12,090 bases of DNA from Nitrospira lenta (GTDB lineage Bacteria; Nitrospirota; Nitrospiria; Nitrospirales; Nitrospiraceae), in assembly GCA_945906715.1 (NCBI GenBank), contig CAMDRK010000050.1, forward strand, positions 1 through 12,090, read 5' to 3'. The translations under genes were made by a program, and so were the position numbers. Positions 1 through 6,552 of the stretch are shown one piece after another. The notes beneath the pieces were generated by a model. That model was not told where the DNA came from, ran no database searches, and saw only the letters and a program-made list of their open reading frames with translations. Every line of letters starts with the position of its first letter. Position 1 is the stretch's first letter.

Positions 1-416
1 AGGCCCGCCGAAAGACAGGCTGTCAGCAATTGCGCATCGGCGCTGACGACAGTCAGCCGCAAAGGCTTGAGTTCCAACGCCAGCGCCAAATGCAAGACTT
101 GTGGCGTCCGGAGCGCAGGATACTCCAACGCCAGTTCTTTCGTCGCCAAGTAGGTCTGCATCGTCGGGGCAATGAACTGGTAGAGTCCCTCCTGCGATTC
201 CCGCTCGAACTTATGGATCACCGAGTAACAATCGTCCCGGGTAATCTCCCCAGCATGGGCTCGATTGGCGAAGGCCGTATAAAAATCAATAACAGACCAC
301 GTCGGCAGAATCGCCACTTTGCTCCGCTTTACCATGAGCCGGTTGATGATACGCGTGCCGCGCTCCATGCTATACCGTTTCACCAGTGCTGTTGAGTCGA
401 AATAGTAGTATGGCAT
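1..416 (-). CDS. PIN-domain protein (VapC-like), C-terminus cut by the window edge
   Basis: Reads leftwards from an ATG at 414-416; 138 codons are visible and the end lies beyond base 1. The N-terminus YYYFDSTALVKRY is the classic first strand of a PIN nuclease, with Asp7 as the first metal ligand. A WSVIDFYTAFANR helix follows (Asp44 where most PINs have Glu), then LRTPQVLHLALAL (residues 102-113) and VVSADAQLL with Asp127. PIN proteins of toxin-antitoxin modules are Mg2+-dependent ribonucleases. Here the usual Asp of the 'LRxxDALHLA' motif is Gln106, so the four-acid site is incomplete. The start lies 4 nt after the stop of a small basic protein, the normal layout of an antitoxin-toxin pair. 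The PIN fold is clear; toxin activity is an inference, and an inactive or altered nuclease is possible. Confidence 0.8.
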   Translation of the reverse strand, partial: MPYYYFDSTALVKRYSMERGTRIINRLMVKRSKVAILPTWSVIDFYTAFANRAHAGEITRDDCYSVIHKFERESQEGLYQFIAPTMQTYLATKELALEYPALRTPQVLHLALALELKPLRLTVVSADAQLLTACLSAG

Positions 417-420
417 GCGA

Positions 421-699
421 TTACACTCTTCCCTTCAGAATGATGGCGGCCAACGGGCCTGCCATTTTTGAGAGCCGATCCTGGAGTTCATCCAGCGGCA
501 ACTCGTCATACCCCTCCTTACGGAACTTGTCGGCCAAGTTGCCCTGATTGAACGTCGCCGTATCGTTCTTGAGCCGATCACCCAGCCGGCGTTTCGCCAA
601 ACGACTGGGAACCCGTTGTTTCGTGACCGTCAACCCGCGACCTCGGCTGCGTGGCGCGCGAGCGGATGTTCGTCCTTCTTCCGACTTCGATTTGCCCAT
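421..699 (-). CDS. Small basic protein, candidate antitoxin partner of the PIN protein
   Basis: A 92-aa protein I do not recognise. An ATG further upstream (768) is open in frame, but I chose the ATG at 697-699 because GGAGAGAGGA lies just before it and because the longer form would overlap the end of the preceding lipoprotein gene. The first 30 residues (MGKSKSEEGR onwards) are rich in Arg, Lys and Ser and look disordered or nucleic-acid binding. The middle (about 38-60) contains NDTATFNQGNLADKFRKEGY. The C-terminus is a predicted amphipathic helix, LPLDELQDRLSKM, ending in AAIILKGRV. No AbrB, ribbon-helix-helix or Phd signature is visible. The 4-nt gap to the PIN gene and the small size suggest an antitoxin or chaperone-like partner; that role is inferred from position only. 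Confidence 0.65.
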   Translation of the reverse strand: MGKSKSEEGRTSARAPRSRGRGLTVTKQRVPSRLAKRRLGDRLKNDTATFNQGNLADKFRKEGYDELPLDELQDRLSKMAGPLAAIILKGRV

Positions 700-719
700 A
701 CCATTCCTCTCTCCATGAA

Positions 720-1883
720 TTAGTGGGGTGCTGACGCCGGAGTCGATGCCAGTCCGTCCCGCGGACATCCCGCAGGCTGGCTCGCCTGTGCCGGCAGTTC
801 CGACTCTCCATACACATGTGCCGCAATGGCCTTCGCCACATCGGCAGAAAACTCTTGCTGCATAACACGCACAACTTTGGCTGTCGCCTCACGATCCGAC
901 AGATGGCCTTCCTTTCCACCCTTCGACAGGGCGCCGACCACCCGTTGGCTGGTCAAATCGACGACCTCGAAATCGCTGCACCATCGCACGAACTTGAACT
1001 GCGGGTCTCGCACGTCGATCGGCCATACCCGCACGACTCCACGCACGAGCAGCTCCGGAGACGGACCGCTTGAATCGCCGTTCACTGAACGGTCCCCTCT
1101 CCATGTCCGACTCGTGACTTGCAGCCCTTCCTTCAACAATCCCTCCGTCAAGGCCCGTTGCGCCGGCTCAGTCTGATCGCCGGTCACCACAACCGCCAGC
1201 ACCAGATTCGTCGCAAGAAACTGTTCCAGTTCCTGTGTGAGTTCGCTTACGCGGTAAGCTGCGGCAGTACCCTGCCCGCTCGGTCGAATCACGCGAAGAT
1301 CGGCATTATAGGTTTCCCGCAGCACAAGATTTCTGACAGCCCGTCTCAGAGCTCTGACTCGTGCCAGCTTATCGGAAGGCCGCTGAGCCTCCTCCACATC
1401 GTTGCCGATCGATCTGTCCAGCTCGGTAATCCGTTCCATGAACGATGTCTCTGCCTGAGGCCGATGCATTCCCGCCAAGGCATAGTGGAGCCCTTTGTGC
1501 ACATCGGCCCACCGATCGACGATCCGGACGTTCTCCAACACCTTGTCGGTCGACACACGGGTCAGATTGTCGAGCGTCAAACGCCGTTCAGCGCTGCTGT
1601 GCCCTCGCTGCTCAATCAGCAGATACGACTCCCAGTCTTTCGCCTGCGCACTCACCTCGGCTTTGAAAATTCTGGCCACCGCTGCATAGGCGCGATCCTC
1701 CGCTACCGCGCGGCTCTCCGCCTGTCCCACGCCGACGAGATATTGGCCTGATGGATAGGCATCGCTCACCCCATCGATCCAATCCGGTTTCGATTGTCCT
1801 CCAACCCATGCGCAGCCGGATAGCGCAACCACCGCCGTCAGCATCGCCCCGATCCGGCACACGAATCTCAATCCGTCTTTCAT
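720..1883 (-). CDS. Large LPP20-family lipoprotein
   Basis: A 387-aa predicted lipoprotein. A short basic N-terminus and hydrophobic stretch (about 10-22) lead to the lipobox ALSGC, with Cys24 as the lipidated residue. The segment from KPDWIDG (about 32) through YLVGVGQAESRAVAEDRAYA to about residue 145 matches the LPP20 pattern (PxWxxG, GVGxA, then a helix with regular Ala/Arg). The rest (about 150-387) is mixed alpha/beta: ALRRAVRNL, a segment resembling a second surface domain (LVLAVVVTGDQ ... VVRVWPIDVRDP), and a Pro/Ala-rich tail. The ATG overlaps the stop of the upstream COG3014-type gene as ATGA, so translational coupling is likely. LPP20 proteins are envelope lipoproteins, some linked to flagella or outer-membrane stability; the exact role here is unknown. 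Confidence 0.8.
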   Translation of the reverse strand: MKDGLRFVCRIGAMLTAVVALSGCAWVGGQSKPDWIDGVSDAYPSGQYLVGVGQAESRAVAEDRAYAAVARIFKAEVSAQAKDWESYLLIEQRGHSSAERRLTLDNLTRVSTDKVLENVRIVDRWADVHKGLHYALAGMHRPQAETSFMERITELDRSIGNDVEEAQRPSDKLARVRALRRAVRNLVLRETYNADLRVIRPSGQGTAAAYRVSELTQELEQFLATNLVLAVVVTGDQTEPAQRALTEGLLKEGLQVTSRTWRGDRSVNGDSSGPSPELLVRGVVRVWPIDVRDPQFKFVRWCSDFEVVDLTSQRVVGALSKGGKEGHLSDREATAKVVRVMQQEFSADVAKAIAAHVYGESELPAQASQPAGCPRDGLASTPASAPH

Positions 1884-3373
1884 GGCATCACCCGTTGAAG
1901 CAGCACGGCGGTTTCACCAGGCCCGATGGACAGGGTCTGCATGGCTTCAGGGGGCAAGGGACCATGAGACCCGCCGCCTGTCTGGGTCTGTACCTGGTAA
2001 CGCCCTGGTGGAACCCAGACCCGCGCAAGATGGATTTCATCGGGCAACGTCTGCCAGCTCCGTTTGTCGGCTTCTTCCGATGCCACGGCCAGTCCTTTCG
2101 CCAGCAATCCGACGAGAAGACCGACCCAGGGGCCCGCATCTTTCCCCGCTGCCTGCTGAGCCCCTCTCATCACTCCCTCAGCCAGCGCGAACTTTGTGGC
2201 GGCACGAGCGAGAGCCTTGACGGTAATTCCAGCCATGCGCTCCGAGAGCGCTTTATCAGCTAAAGCCGTCACGTTATGCACCAATTCAGTGTTCACCGTC
2301 ACCCCTATGCCGCTGTCCGGGATGAGACTCACCCTATCGACAGGCACCTGCGTCTTCTGTGGAGCGAGCCGCGGCAACGCCACACGAACGACGCGCCCGT
2401 TCAGTCCGTACAAGACCGTGTCCACTCCCCGATTGGATTGCCGATTCGCCTGCGACAACCCGCGATTGAGCAGCACCAACTGGAGTGCGTCGAGACTAAC
2501 CGGCAGGTCAAGAAACAGATCCTCCTTGCGTGGCGCACGACCATTATAGCTGATCACAATAACTTGAGCGAGCTGTTGCAACGACTGACTCGTCTCCCAC
2601 TTCGTATCGGGAAACAGACGCCGGTACTCGGCCAGTTCTTGTGTGAAATGCAGTGCCTCAGCCGTCCGTAATAAATCCTCACGCAACTGAGACGGAACGG
2701 CCGTGTACGACCAAGCACGGGTGGCATCAAAGGTCTCATAGGCCTTCCGATAAGCGATGAACGCATTATTCACATCGCCGGTGCTTTCATAGAGGATGCC
2801 GCTGAGATACCGCGCAAAACCGTCCTCCCGATAGGCGCCCTTCTCCTGGGTTCGATCCGACAGGACATTGAGCCGGTGGTCGATACGCCGAGCCTCCACC
2901 AGCGCTTCCTGCCACTGACCCAGTGCCGCATAGTTGAGCGCCTTCAGCACATTGACCAATACCTGTTCGTACGGATCGCCCTCATAGGCCAGCGCCGTAT
3001 CGTTCGTCATGAACGCGAGCGCTTCCGTTCGAATCTTTCGCGTGTAGAGACGATCTATTTCATCCTCAGCCTGCTCCAATACGGCGTTGCTTTGCTGATA
3101 ATCGCCGGCGAGCTGAAGGAGCAACCCTCGATCCATTCCATAGAGCACCAGGCCTTTTTCGCCGTACTCCTTTTCAGTCCGCTGGACGATGGCGTCGGCG
3201 CCTTTGGGATCGTTGGCGCGCAGGCTTGTGTCGATGAGGAAATATCTGTTGACCGAGGGGCCGCAACCGGCAAGCAGCACGAACGCCAGCGCCGCAAAAA
3301 GAGCCTGGGCGGAAATAACAATGCCCCACCGTGCCGGAAGACAGGCGGTGGGGCATGAGGCAAGAGGGCTCAA
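1880..3373 (-). CDS. COG3014-type lipoprotein with helical repeats
   Basis: A 497-aa predicted lipoprotein. The only workable start in frame is TTG (3371-3373), 15 nt after the LpoB-type gene and without a clear Shine-Dalgarno. A hydrophobic stretch (about 18-35) ends in the lipobox LLAGC, with Cys37. Residues about 45-250 are TPR-like helical pairs (LLLQLAGDYQQSNAVLEQAE; LNYAALGQWQEALVEARRID, a stretch typical of COG3014 proteins). The second half (about 270-497) is beta-rich and contains a Gly/Ala segment around ALARAATKFALAEG that might contact a membrane. It overlaps the next gene by 4 nt. Members are widely found beside LpoB-like and LPP20-like lipoproteins, as here, but the biochemical function is not established. 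The start choice is the least certain point; see the hairpin at 3321-3356. Confidence 0.8.
   Translation of the reverse strand: MSPLASCPTACLPARWGIVISAQALFAALAFVLLAGCGPSVNRYFLIDTSLRANDPKGADAIVQRTEKEYGEKGLVLYGMDRGLLLQLAGDYQQSNAVLEQAEDEIDRLYTRKIRTEALAFMTNDTALAYEGDPYEQVLVNVLKALNYAALGQWQEALVEARRIDHRLNVLSDRTQEKGAYREDGFARYLSGILYESTGDVNNAFIAYRKAYETFDATRAWSYTAVPSQLREDLLRTAEALHFTQELAEYRRLFPDTKWETSQSLQQLAQVIVISYNGRAPRKEDLFLDLPVSLDALQLVLLNRGLSQANRQSNRGVDTVLYGLNGRVVRVALPRLAPQKTQVPVDRVSLIPDSGIGVTVNTELVHNVTALADKALSERMAGITVKALARAATKFALAEGVMRGAQQAAGKDAGPWVGLLVGLLAKGLAVASEEADKRSWQTLPDEIHLARVWVPPGRYQVQTQTGGGSHGPLPPEAMQTLSIGPGETAVLLQRVMP
3321..3356 (-). promoter_or_regulatory. Perfect 11-bp inverted repeat in the start region of the COG3014-type gene
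   Basis: ATGCCCCACCG (3321-3331) and CGGTGGGGCAT (3346-3356) are exact complements with a 14-nt loop. In the minus-strand mRNA this GC-rich hairpin begins about 15 nt after the TTG start and covers codons about 6-18. No U-tract follows it, so it is a poor intrinsic terminator. A stem of this strength beside a weak start could limit translation or stabilise a processed mRNA end. The repeat is seen directly; its role is inferred. Confidence 0.6.
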
Positions 3374-3388
3374 CGGAGGTTACAGAGC

Positions 3389-4000
3389 CTAAAAGATTGA
3401 ACGTTTCTTTTCGACGACTTTCTTAATCTTCTTCTGGCCGTACCAGACCTTGGCGTTGCTTTCCAGATCTACCATCTGCAGGTCCACCTGATAGAACACC
3501 GCCTTCGTTCCATCGGCCTCATCGAGGATGGTTGCAATGGTACCCTTCACCATGTAATCGGCGCCGATCTCTTTTCCAGGCGCTTTCTGCGTATCCTCTC
3601 GCGCATACATCGCTTGTTCTTTACGTTCGGTGCGAAGTTCCTCGCGATCTCCCTTTCCTGCCACAAACGTGACTTTCTGGGAATTTGTCAGCTCCCGTTC
3701 AAGATCGGTTACAAACGTATTGACGTTGATATGTTCGTGGCTGCTGTTCTGAATCGTTCCAACGACGACGACCGGCTGGCGTCTCTTCGAGCTGGAGAAA
3801 TTATTCAGCCACGGGTACTCCAACGCCTCTTTGACCATGGACTCTGCAACAATCCTGGAGTCGGTATCGTTCCAACGCCCGCTGAGATCCGTGACAACTC
3901 CTGAATCGACCCTCGTGATTCTGGTCTCCTGGGCACAGCCGGCCAACGACAACAACACCAGCGCCACGAGCACAATCCGCCCTCTATCCATGACGATCAC
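3389..4000 (-). CDS. lpoB: LpoB-type penicillin-binding protein activator lipoprotein
   Basis: A 203-aa predicted lipoprotein. I chose the GTG at 3998-4000 because GAGGAGG sits 6 nt before it; the ATG three codons on is too far from that site. A hydrophobic segment (9-20) leads to the lipobox SLAGC with Cys22. The mature protein has DLSGRWNDTDSRIVAESM (about 38-55), the characteristic opening of the LpoB/YcfM domain. After it come VVVVGTIQNSSHEHINVNTF, the TFVAGKGDREELRTER region, and GADYMVKGTIATI leading into the last strands YQVDLQMVDLESNAKVWYG. In enterobacteria LpoB is an outer-membrane lipoprotein that reaches through the peptidoglycan to stimulate PBP1b. A matching PBP partner in this organism is not shown by the window. 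The domain is clear; the symbol is by family and functional equivalence is inferred. Confidence 0.85.
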   Translation of the reverse strand: MIVMDRGRIVLVALVLLSLAGCAQETRITRVDSGVVTDLSGRWNDTDSRIVAESMVKEALEYPWLNNFSSSKRRQPVVVVGTIQNSSHEHINVNTFVTDLERELTNSQKVTFVAGKGDREELRTERKEQAMYAREDTQKAPGKEIGADYMVKGTIATILDEADGTKAVFYQVDLQMVDLESNAKVWYGQKKIKKVVEKKRSIF

Positions 4001-4050
4001 GCGATACCTCCTCGCAGATACAGCAATTGGCGGTCGCTCAGCGGAAGCCC

Positions 4051-4617
4051 TTAGCGCGGCGCCCGTTTGTCTTCTTCTTTTTCAAGCCGCTCAAAGAGCT
4101 TATCCGCATTCTTTCTGACGAAATCGCGAACCTCCGCGTTGAGTTCCTTCGCCTTTTCTAGATTATCCTTCATCTCTTCGAGATTCAGCTTGACCAACAC
4201 GTAATAGGTGCCGGTTTTATCATCTTTGTAGCGCTCGATGGGGCGCACACCGCTAAGGGTCGTGGTCGTCACCGTCTTAATAGCCCGCTCTACATTCTGC
4301 TCTTCCGTGTTCTTGGTAAAGTCTCCGGCCGTTGTGGAGGCTGCATAGTCGCGCATCAAGTAGCCGGTATAGGTATCAAATGTCTTGGCGATTTCAGCTC
4401 TGCCGCGATTTTCAGCGGTGTCCCAGGCCAGCGGCTCGTTCTTTACACCGGCCACGGACCCGACGCCATAAAAGGCTTTACTATCTTTCTCGTTGAACGC
4501 CCCTGACCCTTGCTTCACCCACTTCGGAGGGCCGCCACAGGCAACAAGTCCGATCATCAGGGCAATAGCCACTCCCCCCCCGACCAACCTCGACTTGAAC
4601 CCCAGTATTCCATTCAT
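4051..4617 (-). CDS. Small LPP20-family lipoprotein, first gene of the lipoprotein operon
   Basis: A 188-aa predicted lipoprotein with an ATG at 4615-4617 preceded by AAGGAGG at 7-nt spacing. A basic start and hydrophobic helix (about 11-26) end in GLVAC, lipidated Cys27. The mature start GGPPKWVKQGSGAF and the following KAFYGVGSVAGVKNEPLAW, then DTAENRGRAEIAKTF, fit the LPP20 fold (PxWxxx, GVG, helix with repeated Ala/Arg). TYYVLVKLNLEEM (about 143-155) is the last strand, and a charged coiled-coil-like helix (about 155-188) finishes the protein. The gene is 50 nt upstream of the LpoB-type gene and lies directly behind a predicted promoter, so it most likely leads a four-gene lipoprotein transcript. 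It resembles a shorter relative of the LPP20 protein at the far end of the same operon. Confidence 0.85.
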   Translation of the reverse strand: MNGILGFKSRLVGGGVAIALMIGLVACGGPPKWVKQGSGAFNEKDSKAFYGVGSVAGVKNEPLAWDTAENRGRAEIAKTFDTYTGYLMRDYAASTTAGDFTKNTEEQNVERAIKTVTTTTLSGVRPIERYKDDKTGTYYVLVKLNLEEMKDNLEKAKELNAEVRDFVRKNADKLFERLEKEEDKRAPR

Positions 4618-4701
4618 GTGTATGCCTCCTTGGTGATGATCAGGACGGTGAAACGGCGATAGACCAGCTCACAGATGCCAGCGACGAAGAATCGAGAATT
4701 C

Positions 4702-4715
4702 GCATGAATTCATGC
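4702..4715. promoter_or_regulatory. 14-bp perfect palindrome overlapping the -10 box (candidate operator)
   Basis: GCATGAATTCATGC is exactly self-complementary. It covers most of the predicted -10 box and the expected transcription start of the lipoprotein operon, the position where a dimeric repressor would block it. It also lies in the region between two divergent genes. The palindrome is seen directly; regulator binding is inferred. Confidence 0.5.
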
Positions 4716-4740
4716 TAACATGCACCCCTAATCCAGTCAA
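4712..4740 (-). promoter_or_regulatory. Sigma70-type promoter of the four-lipoprotein operon
   Basis: On the minus strand TTGACT (4735-4740; 5 of 6 to consensus) is followed after exactly 17 nt by TAGCAT (4712-4717; 4 of 6). The predicted transcript would start near 4705, giving a leader of about 88 nt before the first lipoprotein ATG at 4617. Confidence 0.6.
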
Positions 4741-4757
4741 CGAAACCGACGGCCGAT

Positions 4758-4780
4758 GGGGGACCGTCTTACCGTCCCCC
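4758..4780 (+). promoter_or_regulatory. Leader hairpin just before the 56-aa gene
   Basis: GGGGGAC (4758-4764) and GTCCCCC (4774-4780) pair as a 7-bp GC-rich stem with a 9-nt loop. The stem ends 3-4 nt before the AAGGAG ribosome binding site (4784-4789) of the small plus-strand gene. It could insulate or stabilise the leader. There is no T-run, so it is not a typical terminator. Confidence 0.4.
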
Positions 4781-4796
4781 GATAAGGAGAATACCT

Positions 4797-4967
4797 GTGG
4801 CAGAAGTTCAGATCGATGACGGAATCATTAAGATTCTGAGCCTGGAGGTTCAAGACCCTAAAGCAGCCGCAGTCCTCGCCGAATATCCTCAAGCACGCTG
4901 GGCAGAAATTACGCGGAAAGCATTAAAAATCGGACTGGGGTATCTTAAAGGCGGCGAACGAGCTTAA
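4797..4967 (+). CDS. Hypothetical 56-aa protein
   Basis: A GTG start at 4797 follows AAGGAG (4784-4789) at good spacing, and the frame runs 56 codons to TAA at 4965-4967. The protein begins MAEVQIDDGIIKILSLEVQD, continues as DPKAAAVLAEYPQARWAEIT, and ends in a helix RKALKIGLGYLKGGERA. It has no signal peptide or membrane segment. A short beta start followed by two helices, the second amphipathic, would suit a small DNA- or protein-binding module, but no known family is recognised. It is divergent from the lipoprotein operon and followed by a repeat-rich spacer. Codon use is ordinary for the window and the RBS is strong, so I think it is a real gene; its function is unknown. Confidence 0.65.
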   Translation: MAEVQIDDGIIKILSLEVQDPKAAAVLAEYPQARWAEITRKALKIGLGYLKGGERA

Positions 4968-4990
4968 CAGGATAGCCGTCCAAGGCAGGT

Positions 4991-5065
4991 GAAGGTTCGA
5001 GGTCCGAAGTTCGAGGTTTTGAAAACTTCGAGTCGCGCCTTTCTCGCGTGTCTCGCACTTCACGC
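4991..5065. repeat. Intergenic 'ttcgaggt/ttcgaagt' repeat with hairpin, left of the caspase-like gene
   Basis: The spacer repeats short units of the type ttcgaggt, ccgaagt, ttcgaggt and ends in a pyrimidine-rich tail (cctttctcgcgtgtctcgc). TCGAGGTTTT (5011-5020) and AAAACTTCGA (5022-5031) pair, with one G-T, into a tight hairpin that lies downstream of both the small plus-strand gene and the minus-strand caspase-like gene. A similar block in the same orientation lies at 6553-6650. Confidence 0.6.
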
Positions 5066-5071
5066 ACCCAT

Positions 5072-5089
5072 GAAGCCTGCTAAGGCTTC
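5072..5089 (-). repeat. Short hairpin over the stop codon of the caspase-like gene
   Basis: GAAGCCT (5072-5078) and AGGCTTC (5083-5089) form a 7-bp stem with a 4-nt loop across the TAG at 5080-5082. No T-run follows on the minus strand, so it is at most a weak or Rho-assisted transcript end. Confidence 0.35.
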
Positions 5090-6438
5090 TGGGAGACAGC
5101 CACCCTGGCACTGGCATGGTTTCCACCGAGTTTGAGATAACGAGTGAAGGCCTCGACAGATTTCGGCTGATCCTTCATCGCATCGGCATAGAGAAGGCCC
5201 AACGAGAAATAGACATCCCCATAGTTGGGATTGACCACCAACGCCTCCCGCATAGCCCGCTCAGCTTCGACATACTGCCCACGCTTTTCATAGATCATCC
5301 CGAGCGTATAGTGCGCATCAGGATTTTTGGGAACATGCTGCACCGCCAGCTTTGCCGCCGACAATGCATCCTCAAGATTCGGTAGCACGTCTAATCGCAC
5401 ATAGCTTTTGAGCACATAGGCGTCGCCGAACGCGGGATCGTATTCCAGCGCTCTATCCAGCCGTTCCAAGGCCTCCTCCGGCGACTTGCCGGTTTGGAGA
5501 AGCGCGACGGCCTGTTCATACTGCATCTTCGCAGCCTGCCGTCGCTCCTCCGGAGACTGGGGCTCTGCCCCCATAATAAAGGCGGCCTTACGGCCTTCGA
5601 TCAATACCGTATCCCCTTCCCCTTCAAGCTGCACAAATAGAGGGTGCTGGACGCCTTTCGATCGTTCTAAAACCTGTTGATTGACATAGTCTCCAACTTC
5701 CGAGGCCATGAGCCATCCGTTTTTATTCCGATCTGCCGCGCCACTTAGCCCCTTCAGCAATACTTGCACGAAAAAACTCTTCCCGTTCTCCTGACTCAAC
5801 GACTCGCCCTTATCGCCCGCCGTCAACACTTGCACAGCTCGCCGTTCCATTTCGTCTTCCGGAGCCAATCGCCCTTCGAGAGAGAGTGGCTGAGCTGTAC
5901 TCACCTCCCACCCACGAACCGCAGCATTCAAAAAGAAGAGCGTGTGTTTGGACGCGCTACGCCGACTAAACTCTTTCAGCTGTTCAAACGTCATCGATTT
6001 GGACACGTTCCCCACCTGCGCGTCCCAGGGAACAAGATAGCCCAGCTCCATACCATCAAGATCCTGCATGACACCCGCATGTCCGGCGAAATAGAGCACC
6101 AGGCGATCATATCGGCCAACCTTGCGAGGCAAGTAATCCGAAAGCATCTGCTGTAGACGGCGAGCGCTCGCATCCTTGTCGTACAGCTCAACGACTTCGT
6201 CGAAACCCAATTGGCGGAATGCCTGGGCCACTGCTTTGGCATCCTCAATCACGCCTGGAATTTTCGGGGCCAACAGATAGTTCTCCACCCCGATAACAAT
6301 GGCCCACGACTTGTAGTACAGCCCTTCCGGCTTCCCCAATTGGGCAGATGCCGGCGATAGACAGAACGTCGCTGCCAGCGAGCAGACCAGAAACGCAAGA
6401 AGGAAGGTACGCAGTTGTCGGTGGGCATACGGCAACAT
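5080..6438 (-). CDS. Secreted caspase-fold (C14-like) protein with C-terminal TPRs, catalytic Cys missing
   Basis: A 452-aa protein counted from the ATG at 6436-6438 (a TTG one codon upstream is also possible). A signal peptide of about 32 residues ends in SPASA|Q, so the protein is probably periplasmic. Residues about 40-285 are a caspase-like domain: WAIVIGVENY, the first core strand; a DAKAVAQAFRQLGF helix; LVLYFAGHAG with His120 at the catalytic position; GYLVPWD; and DRNKNGWLMASEVGDYV near its end, as in bacterial caspases. The Cys-bearing motif, normally DACxSG after a hydrophobic strand, reads LFFLNAAVRG, so residue 173 is Ala and the preceding Asp is Asn. About residues 300-440 are TPRs (NPDAHYTLGMIYEKRGQYVEAERAMREAL is clearest; quoted in part: HYTLGMIYEKRGQY). 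It is probably a pseudoprotease scaffold, and its partner is unknown. Confidence 0.85.
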   Translation of the reverse strand: MLPYAHRQLRTFLLAFLVCSLAATFCLSPASAQLGKPEGLYYKSWAIVIGVENYLLAPKIPGVIEDAKAVAQAFRQLGFDEVVELYDKDASARRLQQMLSDYLPRKVGRYDRLVLYFAGHAGVMQDLDGMELGYLVPWDAQVGNVSKSMTFEQLKEFSRRSASKHTLFFLNAAVRGWEVSTAQPLSLEGRLAPEDEMERRAVQVLTAGDKGESLSQENGKSFFVQVLLKGLSGAADRNKNGWLMASEVGDYVNQQVLERSKGVQHPLFVQLEGEGDTVLIEGRKAAFIMGAEPQSPEERRQAAKMQYEQAVALLQTGKSPEEALERLDRALEYDPAFGDAYVLKSYVRLDVLPNLEDALSAAKLAVQHVPKNPDAHYTLGMIYEKRGQYVEAERAMREALVVNPNYGDVYFSLGLLYADAMKDQPKSVEAFTRYLKLGGNHASARVAVSQKP

Positions 6439-6457
6439 CAATTGGATCGGCCTCAGC

Positions 6458-6481
6458 GGGTGACGCGTAATGAACTCACCC
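6458..6481. promoter_or_regulatory. Inverted repeat GGGTGA-N12-TCACCC in the caspase-like gene leader
   Basis: GGGTGA (6458-6463) and TCACCC (6476-6481) are exact complements whose centres lie 18 bp apart. They straddle the expected transcription start of the minus-strand caspase-like gene. This could be a two-turn operator or a leader hairpin with a 12-nt loop. Confidence 0.35.
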
Positions 6482-6507
6482 TACTATCGGCTTTACGCGA
6501 CTGTCAA
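6481..6507 (-). promoter_or_regulatory. Possible promoter of the caspase-like gene
   Basis: A perfect TTGACA lies at 6502-6507 on the minus strand. The best -10 candidates are poor: TAGTAG at 6481-6486 with 15-nt spacing, or GATAGT with 13-nt spacing. The -35 box is good but the pair is weak, so this may need an activator. Confidence 0.35.
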
Positions 6508-6552
6508 TAACTGCGCGCGACAAGCGCGAGGAGCGCGACTTGCGTGACAGGC

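Noticed and set aside
1119..1751. 210-codon plus-strand frame opposite the large LPP20 gene
   Set aside because: Antisense shadow of a well-supported lipoprotein gene; no signal or domain visible.
4923..5126. 67-codon minus-strand frame in the spacer left of the caspase-like gene
   Set aside because: Translation consists of repeat-derived residues and overlaps the end of the caspase-like gene in another frame.
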